Of a stretch of 24,731 bases of DNA, positions 1 to 5,753 are shown in pieces (within the stretch, counting starts at the first letter, position 1; the number at the start of each line of letters is the position of its first letter). This DNA is from an uncultured Oscillospiraceae bacterium. GTDB taxonomy: Bacteria; Bacillota; Clostridia; Oscillospirales; Acutalibacteraceae. The position numbers were made by a program, and so were the translations under genes. The notes beneath the pieces were generated by a model that made no database searches, was not told the DNA's origin, and worked only from the letters and a program-made list of their open reading frames with translations. The stretch is from NCBI GenBank assembly GCA_900540295.1, contig UQFM01000021.1, positions 1 through 24,731 on the forward strand, given 5' to 3'.

Positions 1-117
1 CCGCTGTTTTGGGGATTGGACGGCATTTGGTGGTCGATTGTTGCCGCAGAAGCCGTAGCTTTCACGGTAACGCTTCTGTTTTTAGGCGGGAACCGTAAAA
101 AATACGGTTACATATAA
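1..117 (+). CDS. MATE family efflux transporter, C-terminal end (partial)
   Basis: The window opens inside a gene: frame 1 reads 38 residues, including LDGIWWSIVAAEA and the basic tail NRKKYGYI, before TAA at 115-117. A Gly-hinged last membrane helix followed by a short RKKYG-type tail is typical of the end of Na+- or H+-driven multidrug (MATE) exporters in Clostridia. The 5' part lies outside the window, so substrate and start cannot be judged. I see no clear hairpin terminator after the stop. Family assignment rests on this short tail only. Confidence 0.7.
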   Translation, partial: PLFWGLDGIWWSIVAAEAVAFTVTLLFLGGNRKKYGYI

Positions 118-257
118 TAAAAGTATATCTAACCATAGCACACGCGTCCAAACAAAAATAAAATTTTTTTGAATTCCAAAAAATCCACCGTTTTCATATG
201 TTTGAATCCGAAAGAACTGTGCAAACTAAAAACACAAATCTTTAAGGAGGAAAAACA

Positions 258-443
258 ATGAATACACCTATGAATTCCGCAATGAAAGCTGTCGGTTTAA
301 GTTTAGCGGTCGGCTCTGCCGTAGCCATGGTCGGTTCTGCCGTAAAAGGCAGTGCCACTAAGCGCAAAGCCAAAAAGGTGGCTAAGAAAGCCGCAAACAC
401 CGTCACAAATTTCATGGACAACATGCAATATATGATGAAATAA
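258..443 (+). CDS. Small membrane peptide, 61 aa, lysine-rich C-terminal half
   Basis: This 61-residue protein is preceded by an excellent ribosome site (AAGGAGG at 244-250, 7 bases before the ATG). Residues about 10-30 form one hydrophobic Gly/Ala/Val helix (GLSLAVGSAVAMVGSAV). It is followed by a strongly basic stretch (KRKAKKVAKKAA) and a short Met-rich amphipathic tail. The layout suggests a single-pass or membrane-surface peptide with the basic part in the cytoplasm. I recall similar short proteins in Oscillospiraceae genomes but know no function for them. It stands alone: a hairpin lies 29 bases after its stop, and the deacetylase gene follows. The Shine-Dalgarno and the biased composition make it a credible real gene. 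Confidence 0.7.
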   Translation: MNTPMNSAMKAVGLSLAVGSAVAMVGSAVKGSATKRKAKKVAKKAANTVTNFMDNMQYMMK

Positions 444-471
444 AGGCGAATACGTTTCTGCCTGATTCCGC

Positions 472-498
472 ATCCCGCAGTGCCTCGCCCTGCGGGAT
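472..498 (+). terminator. Hairpin after the 61-aa gene, possible terminator
   Basis: Arms ATCCCGCAG (472-480) and CTGCGGGAT (490-498) enclose a 9-base loop and are followed by TTTGGATATTTTTT. The T-run is interrupted, so termination may be partial and allow read-through into the deacetylase gene. Confidence 0.5.
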
Positions 499-529
499 TT
501 TGGATATTTTTTCGGTACTTGGTGATTTT

Positions 530-1513
530 ATGAAAAAAATATGTATTTTTGCGCTTTGCCTGTGCCTGACCGCGGGGCTTTGCGCCTGCGGCACAACCCA
601 AACGGAAAACAATCCGAATATAACGGACACCCCTTCCGCCTCCACGCCTTTGCCGAGTATGGATGAACCTGCTTCGGATAGTTCTGCGGTTCCCCTGCCC
701 GTCGCGGCGGAAAATCCTGTTTTGCAGGACGGCAAAACCTATACGGGGCTGCCCGCACTGCCGCTCCAGGATTTTTCGGTTACCGACCCTGAAAACACAA
801 AGGGGCTTTCTACGGAAAAGCACGGATACAGCTACGGCGTTTCCAAAGACGGACAGCCGCACGCGACCTCGGTTGCCAATCAGAAATATTTTGAGGAACA
901 CGGCTACAAGGCGTTTTGTCTGGATACCAAATCCACAGAAAAGGTACTTTATCTGACCTTTGACTGCGGATACGAAAACGGATACACCTCGAAAATTTTG
1001 GATACCTTAAAAGAAAAGGATGTGCCTGCCGCGTTTTTCTGTACACTGCCGCAGGTCAAGGATTATCCCGATTTGATTGCGCGCATGATAACCGAAGGAC
1101 ACATTGTCGGCAATCATTCCGTCAAGCATCCGTCCTTCCCAACGCTCACACGTATCCGTATGGCAGAGGAATTGCAGGGCATGGACAACTACCTGCGCAC
1201 CAATTTCGGGTACAGCGAACCGTTTTTCCGTTTCCCGATGGGCGAATACTCCGATTGCGCGCTGGATTTAATCGGTACACTCGGTTACCGCAGTGTATTT
1301 TGGTCGGTTGCCTATGCCGACTGGGATTTGGATAAGCAAAAAGGTGCGGATTACGCGTTTACTACCGTAACGGCGCGTCTGCATCCGGGTGCCGTAATTC
1401 TGCTGCACTCCGTTTCCCCCGATAACGCTGAAGCCCTCGGACGCATTATCGATTGGGCGCGCGGGGAAGGCTACACCTTCAAATCTCTGCGCGACTTCCC
1501 AAATGAACAGTAA
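530..1513 (+). CDS. PdaA-type polysaccharide deacetylase lipoprotein
   Basis: This is a NodB-fold deacetylase of the PdaA group, which removes N-acetyl from muramic acid during formation of muramic delta-lactam in spore cortex. I start it at ATG 530, giving 327 aa. The reading frame extends to a TTG at 500, but only the ATG gives a lipoprotein signal peptide (MKKICIFALC..., lipobox LCAC). About 70 residues of Ser/Pro/Thr-rich linker follow. The catalytic domain begins near YLTFDCGYENGYTSKILD, where the Asp is the general base. It continues with HIVGNHSVKHPS (metal His pair), FRFPMGEYS and a late LLHSVS motif. TFDxGYENG rather than TFDDG is characteristic of PdaA. The ribosome site is weak (TTGGTG). 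The enzyme would act outside the membrane. Expression in the forespore is typical of the family, but no promoter was recognised here. Confidence 0.88.
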   Translation: MKKICIFALCLCLTAGLCACGTTQTENNPNITDTPSASTPLPSMDEPASDSSAVPLPVAAENPVLQDGKTYTGLPALPLQDFSVTDPENTKGLSTEKHGYSYGVSKDGQPHATSVANQKYFEEHGYKAFCLDTKSTEKVLYLTFDCGYENGYTSKILDTLKEKDVPAAFFCTLPQVKDYPDLIARMITEGHIVGNHSVKHPSFPTLTRIRMAEELQGMDNYLRTNFGYSEPFFRFPMGEYSDCALDLIGTLGYRSVFWSVAYADWDLDKQKGADYAFTTVTARLHPGAVILLHSVSPDNAEALGRIIDWARGEGYTFKSLRDFPNEQ

Positions 1514-1528
1514 ATTAAATACAATTAA

Positions 1529-1565
1529 AAACGGCTGATGCAAGAAATTCCCGCATCAGCCGTTG
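1529..1565 (-). terminator. Intrinsic terminator shared by convergent genes
   Basis: A perfect 12-bp stem, AACGGCTGATGC (1530-1541) with GCATCAGCCGTT (1553-1564), has an 11-base loop. On the minus strand it is followed by TTTTAATTG, so it best terminates the minus-strand membrane-protein gene. On the plus strand there is no T-run, although the hairpin lies 16 bases after the deacetylase stop. Confidence 0.75.
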
Positions 1566-1611
1566 TGCTGACCGATTTATAAATATTTCAGATTAGCTTT
1601 TTGCATTTATA

Positions 1612-2484
1612 TCATTTTTTACGTTTTTGTCTTTTGGCAGAATTTTTCAAATTATATACCGATACACCTATAGCAATTGAAGAAAACACCAATACGATTA
1701 TAAGTAAAAGCGGATTCAGTATCCTCCGCGGAATACCGTCGCTTGTTATTTGCTCTCGTAACGGAACACCGCCATTTGAGTCCGGATTTTCTAAAAGTTT
1801 TTCCTCGTCATACTTTTCTAGTAAAAAACGCATCATATCATCTGCAATATATACTTTTTGATTCTCTAACTCTGAAAAATCCGTATTGGAAACAAAAGGT
1901 ATCGCATATACAACAGAATTCGTATAAATTACAGCAAATGTCGTATGATACAGTTCCGAGTACAAATATTTAACAGAGATAATTGCATCTAAGTCCATAT
2001 CACTTTTTGAAATGCTTTCACAAAGTACCGCATCTGAAATATAATATCCTTTCATTGGCTTTATACCTATAAAGCGCGGTTCTCCGTCTTTCACAGTGAA
2101 TACAGCAACTTGATTATCCGTACCGTTTATCGGCACAAGCCATTGATATTCTTCTGTAAAAACTGTATCTATACTTTTTGTTTCTTCAAAAACGGTCAAC
2201 ATAAGTGTTTCGGAAAAATATACCTTTCGAGCGGCATCTATATTATAATCCCGAATGAGCGTTGTGCCCTGCGCGCTTCCTCCGGTTTCTGCTACTGCAT
2301 ATTGCTCCTTATCCTCTAACAAGGCTTTTAACGCCTGAAGCTCTATGCTGTCTTTTTGATACATATCTTCAATTTTCGCTTGCAAGTCTTTTTGTTCAAT
2401 ATCGGAGAATATCCCATAAGCAGGTGTTAAAAGTAAAACCGCCAACATAACACTGCATAAACTTACACAGATTCTTTTACACAT
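1612..2484 (-). CDS. Membrane-anchored extracellular protein of unknown function (partner of cysteine protease)
   Basis: This 290-residue protein has no family I recognise. Residues 1-24 are a Sec signal peptide (CVSLCSVMLAVLLLTPAYG). An acidic stretch of about 50 residues follows (EQKDLQAKIEDMYQKDSIEL...), then a globular, mostly beta-like exported region. Near residue 260 a single membrane helix (LLLIIVLVFSSIAIGVSVY) is followed by a basic cytoplasmic tail ending KRQKRKK. It is therefore probably a type I membrane protein with its bulk outside. The ribosome site GGGAGGG lies 7-8 bases before the ATG. The gene starts 12 bases after the stop of the papain-like protease, so the two are surely co-transcribed. 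It could be a substrate, inhibitor or receptor for the protease; that is inference. Confidence 0.75.
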   Translation of the reverse strand: MCKRICVSLCSVMLAVLLLTPAYGIFSDIEQKDLQAKIEDMYQKDSIELQALKALLEDKEQYAVAETGGSAQGTTLIRDYNIDAARKVYFSETLMLTVFEETKSIDTVFTEEYQWLVPINGTDNQVAVFTVKDGEPRFIGIKPMKGYYISDAVLCESISKSDMDLDAIISVKYLYSELYHTTFAVIYTNSVVYAIPFVSNTDFSELENQKVYIADDMMRFLLEKYDEEKLLENPDSNGGVPLREQITSDGIPRRILNPLLLIIVLVFSSIAIGVSVYNLKNSAKRQKRKK

Positions 2485-2496
2485 AACGGTCCCTCC

Positions 2497-3083
2497 CTAT
2501 TCTTCCATATTATAACATGTCGCATCATATCTGCGATTGTTAAACGCCCCATTACAAAACTCTGTATATGTACAAGTATATGATATTTCATCCCAAGGGT
2601 CAAAATATACGATAGAATACTCGTTATTGTTTGAAATATAATATCCTGTAATGACAACCGCGTGCCCGCCGGTTCTGACATTATTGTTATTATAATAGCC
2701 CGCAGAAGCAATGGTTACATTATCTAAATCCACCTGCCTTTTTAGAAAATCAAAATTTTTAGCAGAATACGAAGAAATGTAATACTCTCTATTCCAACTA
2801 ATATACTCTGCTGCCTGTTCGATTTCACTTACTGTGCCGGGCAGATTAGGATATGGCTCAGTTGAGGTCCCCTTTAAATGCTTAACCGCAGCTTTTTGCG
2901 TTCTGTGCAATTTTGTTTCATAGTGAACTGAATTGTGGGCAGAAGCGACCCAACACCAATTTGATTTTTCTTGTTTTTCAAATCCTTCTGTCGAAAGAAG
3001 TATTCCTCCTGCTGCATATACGCCCGTTATAAAAAAGTTAACAGGGATAAAAGCAATGTAATTCTTGCAAGCACTCTTTTCAT
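2497..3083 (-). pseudogene. Secreted papain-like cysteine protease, frameshifted in the signal peptide
   Basis: Translation from ATG 3083 (ribosome site ACGGAGG) gives a signal-peptide start, MKRVLARITLLLSLLTFL, and then hits TAA. The frame one base off is open all the way to 2497. Adding one T to the six-T run (plus-strand A6 at 3031-3036) joins the two halves into a protein of about 195 aa. That protein has a complete signal peptide with cleavage site VYA/A. A catalytic-Cys motif SNWCWVASAHNS sits at about Cys44, and a catalytic-His motif GGHAVVITGYY is followed by YFDPWD, which supplies the third residue. This order matches the papain-like/AvrRpt2-type (C70, C39-like) proteases. A start at TTG 2910 would lack the Cys and is unlikely. 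The break may be a real mutation, a slippage site or a sequencing error. Downstream lies the membrane protein; upstream, a 20-codon leader ORF. Confidence 0.75.
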
Positions 3084-3086
3084 ATA

Positions 3087-3149
3087 CTATCCTCCGTAAA
3101 AATACTTTTTTGGAATTTTAATACAAGTTACTATTTCTTGCTTGTACAT
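3087..3149 (-). CDS. 20-residue leader ORF, translationally coupled to the protease
   Basis: A strong ribosome site (AGGAGGAG) precedes ATG 3149 by 6 bases. The ORF encodes MYKQEIVTCIKIPKKYFYGG and stops with TAG at 3087-3089. It ends 3 bases before the protease ATG, and its last two codons (GGA GGA) are themselves the protease Shine-Dalgarno. Translation of the two would therefore be coupled. The C-terminal Gly-Gly is forced by that Shine-Dalgarno and should not be read as a peptide-processing signal. The peptide is basic with one Cys. It may be a regulatory leader, a secreted or membrane-active peptide, or simply a coupling device. No homologue is recognised. Confidence 0.55.
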   Translation of the reverse strand: MYKQEIVTCIKIPKKYFYGG

Positions 3150-3190
3150 CGGAATCTCCTCCTAATTATAATTTCAAGCGCAGTCATCTT

Positions 3191-3222
3191 CACGAGGAAC
3201 TGATAAACAGTTCTGTTTCGTG
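3191..3222 (-). promoter_or_regulatory. Imperfect hairpin in the 5' leader of the protease operon
   Basis: The sequence CACGA..GAACTG-ATAA-CAGTTC..TCGTG forms an interrupted inverted repeat between the -10 box (3239-3244) and the leader ORF at 3149. It is not followed by a T-run on the minus strand, so it is not a terminator. It could stabilise the mRNA or bind a regulator. Confidence 0.4.
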
Positions 3223-3238
3223 ACATTCCAACACTTAA

Positions 3239-3267
3239 ATCATACTATGATTTAGATATTTTGTAAA
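3239..3267 (-). promoter_or_regulatory. Sigma-A promoter of the leader ORF/protease/membrane-protein operon
   Basis: Minus strand: -35 TTTACA (3267-3262), 17-base spacer, -10 TATGAT (3244-3239). Both boxes are 5/6 to consensus. It lies 90 bases upstream of the leader ORF and faces the operon, so the frameshifted protease still has full expression signals. Confidence 0.75.
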
Positions 3268-3293
3268 GTATTTACTTTTAATTTATATATTTT

Positions 3294-3309
3294 TTGTTCA
3301 AACGAACAA
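3294..3309. promoter_or_regulatory. 16-bp inverted repeat upstream of the protease promoter, possible operator
   Basis: TTGTTC (3294-3299), a 4-base centre and GAACAA (3304-3309) form a perfect inverted repeat 26 bases upstream of the -35 box. A second, AT-only palindrome (AGATATATATCT) follows at about 3316-3327. The first has the size and position of an activator or repressor site; no regulator can be named. The rest of 3310-3440 shows no gene. Confidence 0.35.
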
Positions 3310-3443
3310 TTTTACAGATATATATCTATACTCCGGCGTTAGAAACTCAGTCACTTGTCTCTCCTATCAAAACCATACTTGCCGCACATAATCGGGAATC
3401 TGCAAATGTATAGATTCTTAAAAACATCAAAAGCATATAAAGA

Positions 3444-3473
3444 AAATCCCGACCGAAAAAACGGTCGGGATTT
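3444..3473 (-). terminator. Intrinsic terminator of rpsF-ssb-rpsR
   Basis: Perfect 12-bp arms AAATCCCGACCG (3444-3455) and CGGTCGGGATTT (3462-3473) enclose a 6-base loop. On the minus strand the stem is followed by TCTTT, and the T-rich end of the stem completes a U-tract. It sits 25 bases after the rpsR stop. Confidence 0.85.
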
Positions 3474-3497
3474 GTTCGTGTACGTTACAAACTGCAA

Positions 3498-3746
3498 TTA
3501 GTCAGCCGTGTAGGGCAGAATCGCGATTGCGCGCGCTCTTTTGATTGCTGTGGTCAGCTCTCTCTGATGATATGCGCAAGTGCCTGTGACGCGGCGGGGA
3601 AGAATCTTCGCACGGTCAGAGGTGTAACGGCGCAGCTTTGCAGCGTCTTTATAATCAATCTTTTCGACCTTTTCCACACAGAACGAGCAAACTTTTCTGC
3701 GTTTGCGGTTCATCGGGCGGCCGCCCTGAGCTCTATCGTAAGCCAT
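3498..3746 (-). CDS. rpsR: 30S ribosomal protein S18
   Basis: An 82-residue basic protein of normal S18 length. It forms the platform of the small ribosomal subunit together with S6. Recognised by RRKVCSFCVEKVEKIDYKD, DAAKLRRYTSDRAKILPRRVTG and TCAYHQRELTTAIKRAR, the hallmark S18 core that contacts 16S rRNA. The CSFC pair suggests the zinc-binding (C+) form seen in many Firmicutes. The ribosome site AAGGAGGATACAGAA precedes the ATG. It is the last gene of rpsF-ssb-rpsR and is followed directly by a terminator. Confidence 0.97.
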   Translation of the reverse strand: MAYDRAQGGRPMNRKRRKVCSFCVEKVEKIDYKDAAKLRRYTSDRAKILPRRVTGTCAYHQRELTTAIKRARAIAILPYTAD

Positions 3747-3791
3747 TTCTGTATCCTCCTTAAAAAGTAAATGTAAAAATCAACGTGAAAA

Positions 3792-4259
3792 TCAGAACGG
3801 CAAGCCGTCATCCTCATCGGCGCCGCCGAAGGGGAACGCATCGTCGTCATTGGTCGGGAGCACCGAAAAACCGTCAGTACTGCCGCCTTGATAGGACGGT
3901 GCGGGACGGGACACGGCGGGAGCGCCTGTGCCTGTTTCCGCTTTACTGCCGCAGAAAGAAACATTGTCCGCGACAATTTCAACTGCGGTGCGTTTATTGC
4001 CGTTTTTGTCCTCATAATTGCGGGTCTGGATGGAACCCTGCACCGCAATCATAGAACCCTTATGAAAATATCTTGAGACAAATTCAGCCGTTTGCCGCCA
4101 AGCGACAACGTTGATAAAATCGGTCTGCTTCTCTTCCCCCTGGCGCTGGAAACGTCTGTCCACCGCGACGGAAAAGGATGTGACCGAAAGACCGCTTGCG
4201 GTCGTGCGCAGTTCGGGGTCGGCAGTCAGTCTGCCCATAATAATTGCACAATTCAGCAT
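3792..4259 (-). CDS. ssb: Single-stranded DNA-binding protein
   Basis: This 155-residue SSB protects single-stranded DNA and recruits replication and repair enzymes. Residues 1-105 are the OB-fold (MLNCAIIMGRLTADPELR, TSFSVAVDRRF, DFINVVAWRQTAEFVSRYF, KGSMIAVQGSIQTRNYEDKNG). A Gly/Ala/Pro/Ser-rich linker follows. The acidic tip ends DDGLPF, the protein-interaction tail; canonical tails are DDDLPF/DDDIPF, so one Asp is replaced by Gly. The ribosome site GAGGGG precedes ATG 4259. It lies between rpsF (15-base gap) and rpsR (45-base gap), the standard Firmicute order. Confidence 0.96.
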   Translation of the reverse strand: MLNCAIIMGRLTADPELRTTASGLSVTSFSVAVDRRFQRQGEEKQTDFINVVAWRQTAEFVSRYFHKGSMIAVQGSIQTRNYEDKNGNKRTAVEIVADNVSFCGSKAETGTGAPAVSRPAPSYQGGSTDGFSVLPTNDDDAFPFGGADEDDGLPF

Positions 4260-4274
4260 TTTTTAACCCCTCAC

Positions 4275-4553
4275 TCAGTTTTTCACGACGAGAGAACGCA
4301 ATACGCCGTCTGTAATGTTGGCGACACGCTCCAGCTCTGCCGGGAACTCGGGAGCACAGTCGAAATTAAAGAGAACGTAGTGACCCTCAGCCTCGTCATT
4401 GATTTCGTAAGCAAGTCTTCTCTTGCCCCATTCATCAACGCTTCCGAGAGTGCCGTTCGCTTCAATCAGAGCCTTGAACTTTTCGGACAAGGTTTTTGCT
4501 GCCTCTTCACCGCCTTTGATGGAAAAGACAAACACTGCTTCATACTTAGACAT
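4275..4553 (-). CDS. rpsF: 30S ribosomal protein S6
   Basis: A 92-residue S6, which pairs with S18 on the platform of the 30S subunit. Recognised by the N-terminal strand MSKYEAVFVFSIKGGEE, the VDEWGKRRLAYEINDEAEGHYVLFNF core (the WGKR-LAY-I motif is diagnostic) and the final VLRSLVVKN. AAGGAGG lies 8 bases before ATG 4553. It is first in the operon with ssb and rpsR and sits behind a strong promoter and a folded leader that can mask this Shine-Dalgarno, consistent with known autogenous control by S6:S18. Confidence 0.96.
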   Translation of the reverse strand: MSKYEAVFVFSIKGGEEAAKTLSEKFKALIEANGTLGSVDEWGKRRLAYEINDEAEGHYVLFNFDCAPEFPAELERVANITDGVLRSLVVKN

Positions 4554-4564
4554 TCTTTTTGCAC

Positions 4565-4616
4565 CTCCTTATGGACTTTCGCCCACGGACCTTTAGAATT
4601 TATCCGTGGGAAGGAG
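4565..4616 (-). promoter_or_regulatory. S6:S18-type leader structure sequestering the rpsF Shine-Dalgarno
   Basis: Minus-strand RNA: CUCCUU (4616-4611) can pair with AAGGAG (4570-4565), which is the rpsF ribosome site. Inside this, CCCACGGA (4610-4603) pairs with UCCGUGGG (4589-4582). Position and the capped-helix layout fit the S6:S18-binding leader known in bacterial rpsF operons. I matched architecture, not a covariance model. Confidence 0.6.
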
Positions 4617-4650
4617 CTGTAAATATAAAATTATTTTACAGCGGTTAGTA

Positions 4651-4679
4651 ATTATAGCAAATGAATCCTGTAAAGTCAA
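4651..4679 (-). promoter_or_regulatory. Sigma-A promoter of rpsF-ssb-rpsR
   Basis: Minus strand: -35 TTGACT (4679-4674), 17-base spacer, -10 TATAAT (4656-4651). Near-consensus, as expected for a ribosomal-protein operon. It reads into the folded leader and then rpsF. Confidence 0.88.
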
Positions 4680-4713
4680 GGATTTTCGGGAAGTTTTTAC
4701 GGTTTTTGCATGC

Positions 4714-4860
4714 TTATTTATTTCGCGCGGGATTGTCAGTCTGCCCCAATAAATAATCAATGGAAACACCGTAATACGCCGCGAGACGAATCAAGACCTG
4801 CGTCGGGATGTCGCGTTTGCCGTTTTCATAAAACGAATAGCAAACCTGTGTGCAGTTCAA
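4714..4860 (-). pseudogene. XRE-family HTH regulator, 3' remnant
   Basis: Minus-strand frame ending TAA at 4716-4714 reads LNCTQVCYSFYENGKRDIPT, then QVLIRLAAYYGVSIDYLLGQ and TDNPARNK. This is the second half of a Cro/CI helix-turn-helix domain: recognition helix, YENGKRxIP turn, and the common VSxDYLLGxTD end. The first helices (about 20 residues) and the start codon are missing. Upstream of Leu (4860) the frame continues into unrelated sequence, the antisense of a surface-protein remnant. It is therefore a truncated regulator, cut at about 4860. Confidence 0.75.
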
Positions 4861-5124
4861 ATGGAAAACGGCATTGCGCGCGCACACTGGGCCGGAAAAG
4901 TTCCGACCAGTCCCGATGAGACAAGCCCTGCGGCACCCGACCTGACCGTGCCGTCTGATGAAAAATCAGAGCAAACGGTACATGACAAAAACCTTTCCGC
5001 TGACCATACAACCGTCGATATTCCGAAAACCGCAGGCAGTGTATATCCTGCCGCCGCAGGCGCAGCTGCAATGCTTGCGTTTTCCGCCGTGGTTTTTCTC
5101 CGCAGAAAAAAGTATACGGCTTAA
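4861..5124 (+). pseudogene. C-terminal remnant of a sortase-anchored surface protein
   Basis: The plus-strand frame ends with a cell-wall sorting signal: IPKTAG (LPXTG-like, Ala for the usual Gly), then a hydrophobic helix (AAAGAAAMLAFSAVVFL), then RRKKYTA and TAA at 5122-5124. Before it lies a Pro/Ser/Thr/Asp-rich spacer (PTSPDETSPAAPDLTVPSDE), typical of wall-spanning stalks. There is no ribosome site before ATG 4861 and no signal peptide, and the frame abuts the truncated XRE gene. This is most simply the 3' end of a larger surface protein whose body was deleted. A genuine 87-aa protein is unlikely. Confidence 0.6.
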
Positions 5125-5191
5125 TAAAGGATTTAAAAGAAACTGACGGGTTTGTATGAATCGCGTAGGACGATATAATCAACAAACCGCT

Positions 5192-5515
5192 TAATGCTCC
5201 CTCTGTGAGGGAGCCGGCACACACGAAGCGTGTGCCTGAGGAAGTTATTCCTCGTCCGTCCGTGAAGTTTCAGCAGACTTCGGCGGGCGCTTCGTGAAAT
5301 GCCCCTACGAGTTGGGCGGTTGTTTTGCACATCGTAGGGACAGCCCTTGCGGCTGTCCGTTTTTCAAATCAATGCAATGTATATTTGATTCGCAAATTGT
5401 AGGGGTCGCTGACCTCAGCGACCCGCGGGCGGATGAAGGCATCCGCCCCTACGGTTCACACAAACTTGTCATTCTGCGCGTTAGCGAAGAATCTCCACGG
5501 CACAGCACTGTAAAT
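5192..5515. repeat. Dispersed hairpin-repeat cluster 1
   Basis: Several short inverted repeats lie end to end: GCTCCCTC/GAGGGAGC (5196-5214), CACACG/CGTGTG (about 5220-5234), GAGGAA/TTCCTC (about 5238-5253), a GGGCGCTTCGTGAAATGCCCC unit missing its full pairing (about 5284-5305), GGACAGCC/GGCTGTCC (5338-5358), GGGTCGCTGA/TCAGCGACCC (5403-5424) and GGGCGGATG/CATCCGCCC (5427-5448). Then comes a TTGTCATTCTG...GCGAAGAATCTC unit (about 5467-5494). Many units are framed by GTAGGG or CCCCTAC. The same units recur in clusters at 14400, 15642 and 22660. No coding potential is seen, and 5516-5686 holds nothing I recognise. Confidence 0.85.
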
Positions 5516-5686
5516 CACAACCATGCTGTTTTGTACACCGTGTATGAATATTATATAGGATTTTATTTCGCATTTCTACAAACACAGTGTTATCACATTG
5601 TTATCATATTCACAAAAATTTATTGCAAATAAAAAATATTTACATCGTTGCATGCGCATCGGGGTGTCAAAAAGTAAATATACACG

Positions 5687-5731
5687 AAAGCACCCCCTGT
5701 ATTTCCGACTGCGAAATACAGGGGGTGCTTT
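5687..5731. terminator. Intrinsic terminator after pflB (bidirectional)
   Basis: A perfect 19-bp stem, AAAGCACCCCCTGTATTTC (5687-5705) and its complement (5713-5731), has a 7-base loop. It is 22 bases past the pflB stop. The better T-run (TTTTT) is on the plus strand; on the minus strand only TTT follows, but the stem is very stable. Confidence 0.8.
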
Positions 5732-5753
5732 TTGATTGTTTCCCAAATTACAA

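Noticed and set aside
2497..2910. Protease starting at TTG 2910 (137 aa)
   Set aside because: It would lack the signal peptide and the catalytic Cys, both of which lie in the same open frame upstream.
3087..3095. C-terminal Gly-Gly of the leader peptide as a peptide-processing signal
   Set aside because: The two GGA codons are the Shine-Dalgarno of the next gene, so Gly-Gly is a by-product.
4826..5224. Minus-strand frame of 132 codons
   Set aside because: It crosses the surface-protein remnant, repeats and the XRE remnant in the wrong frame; no domain.
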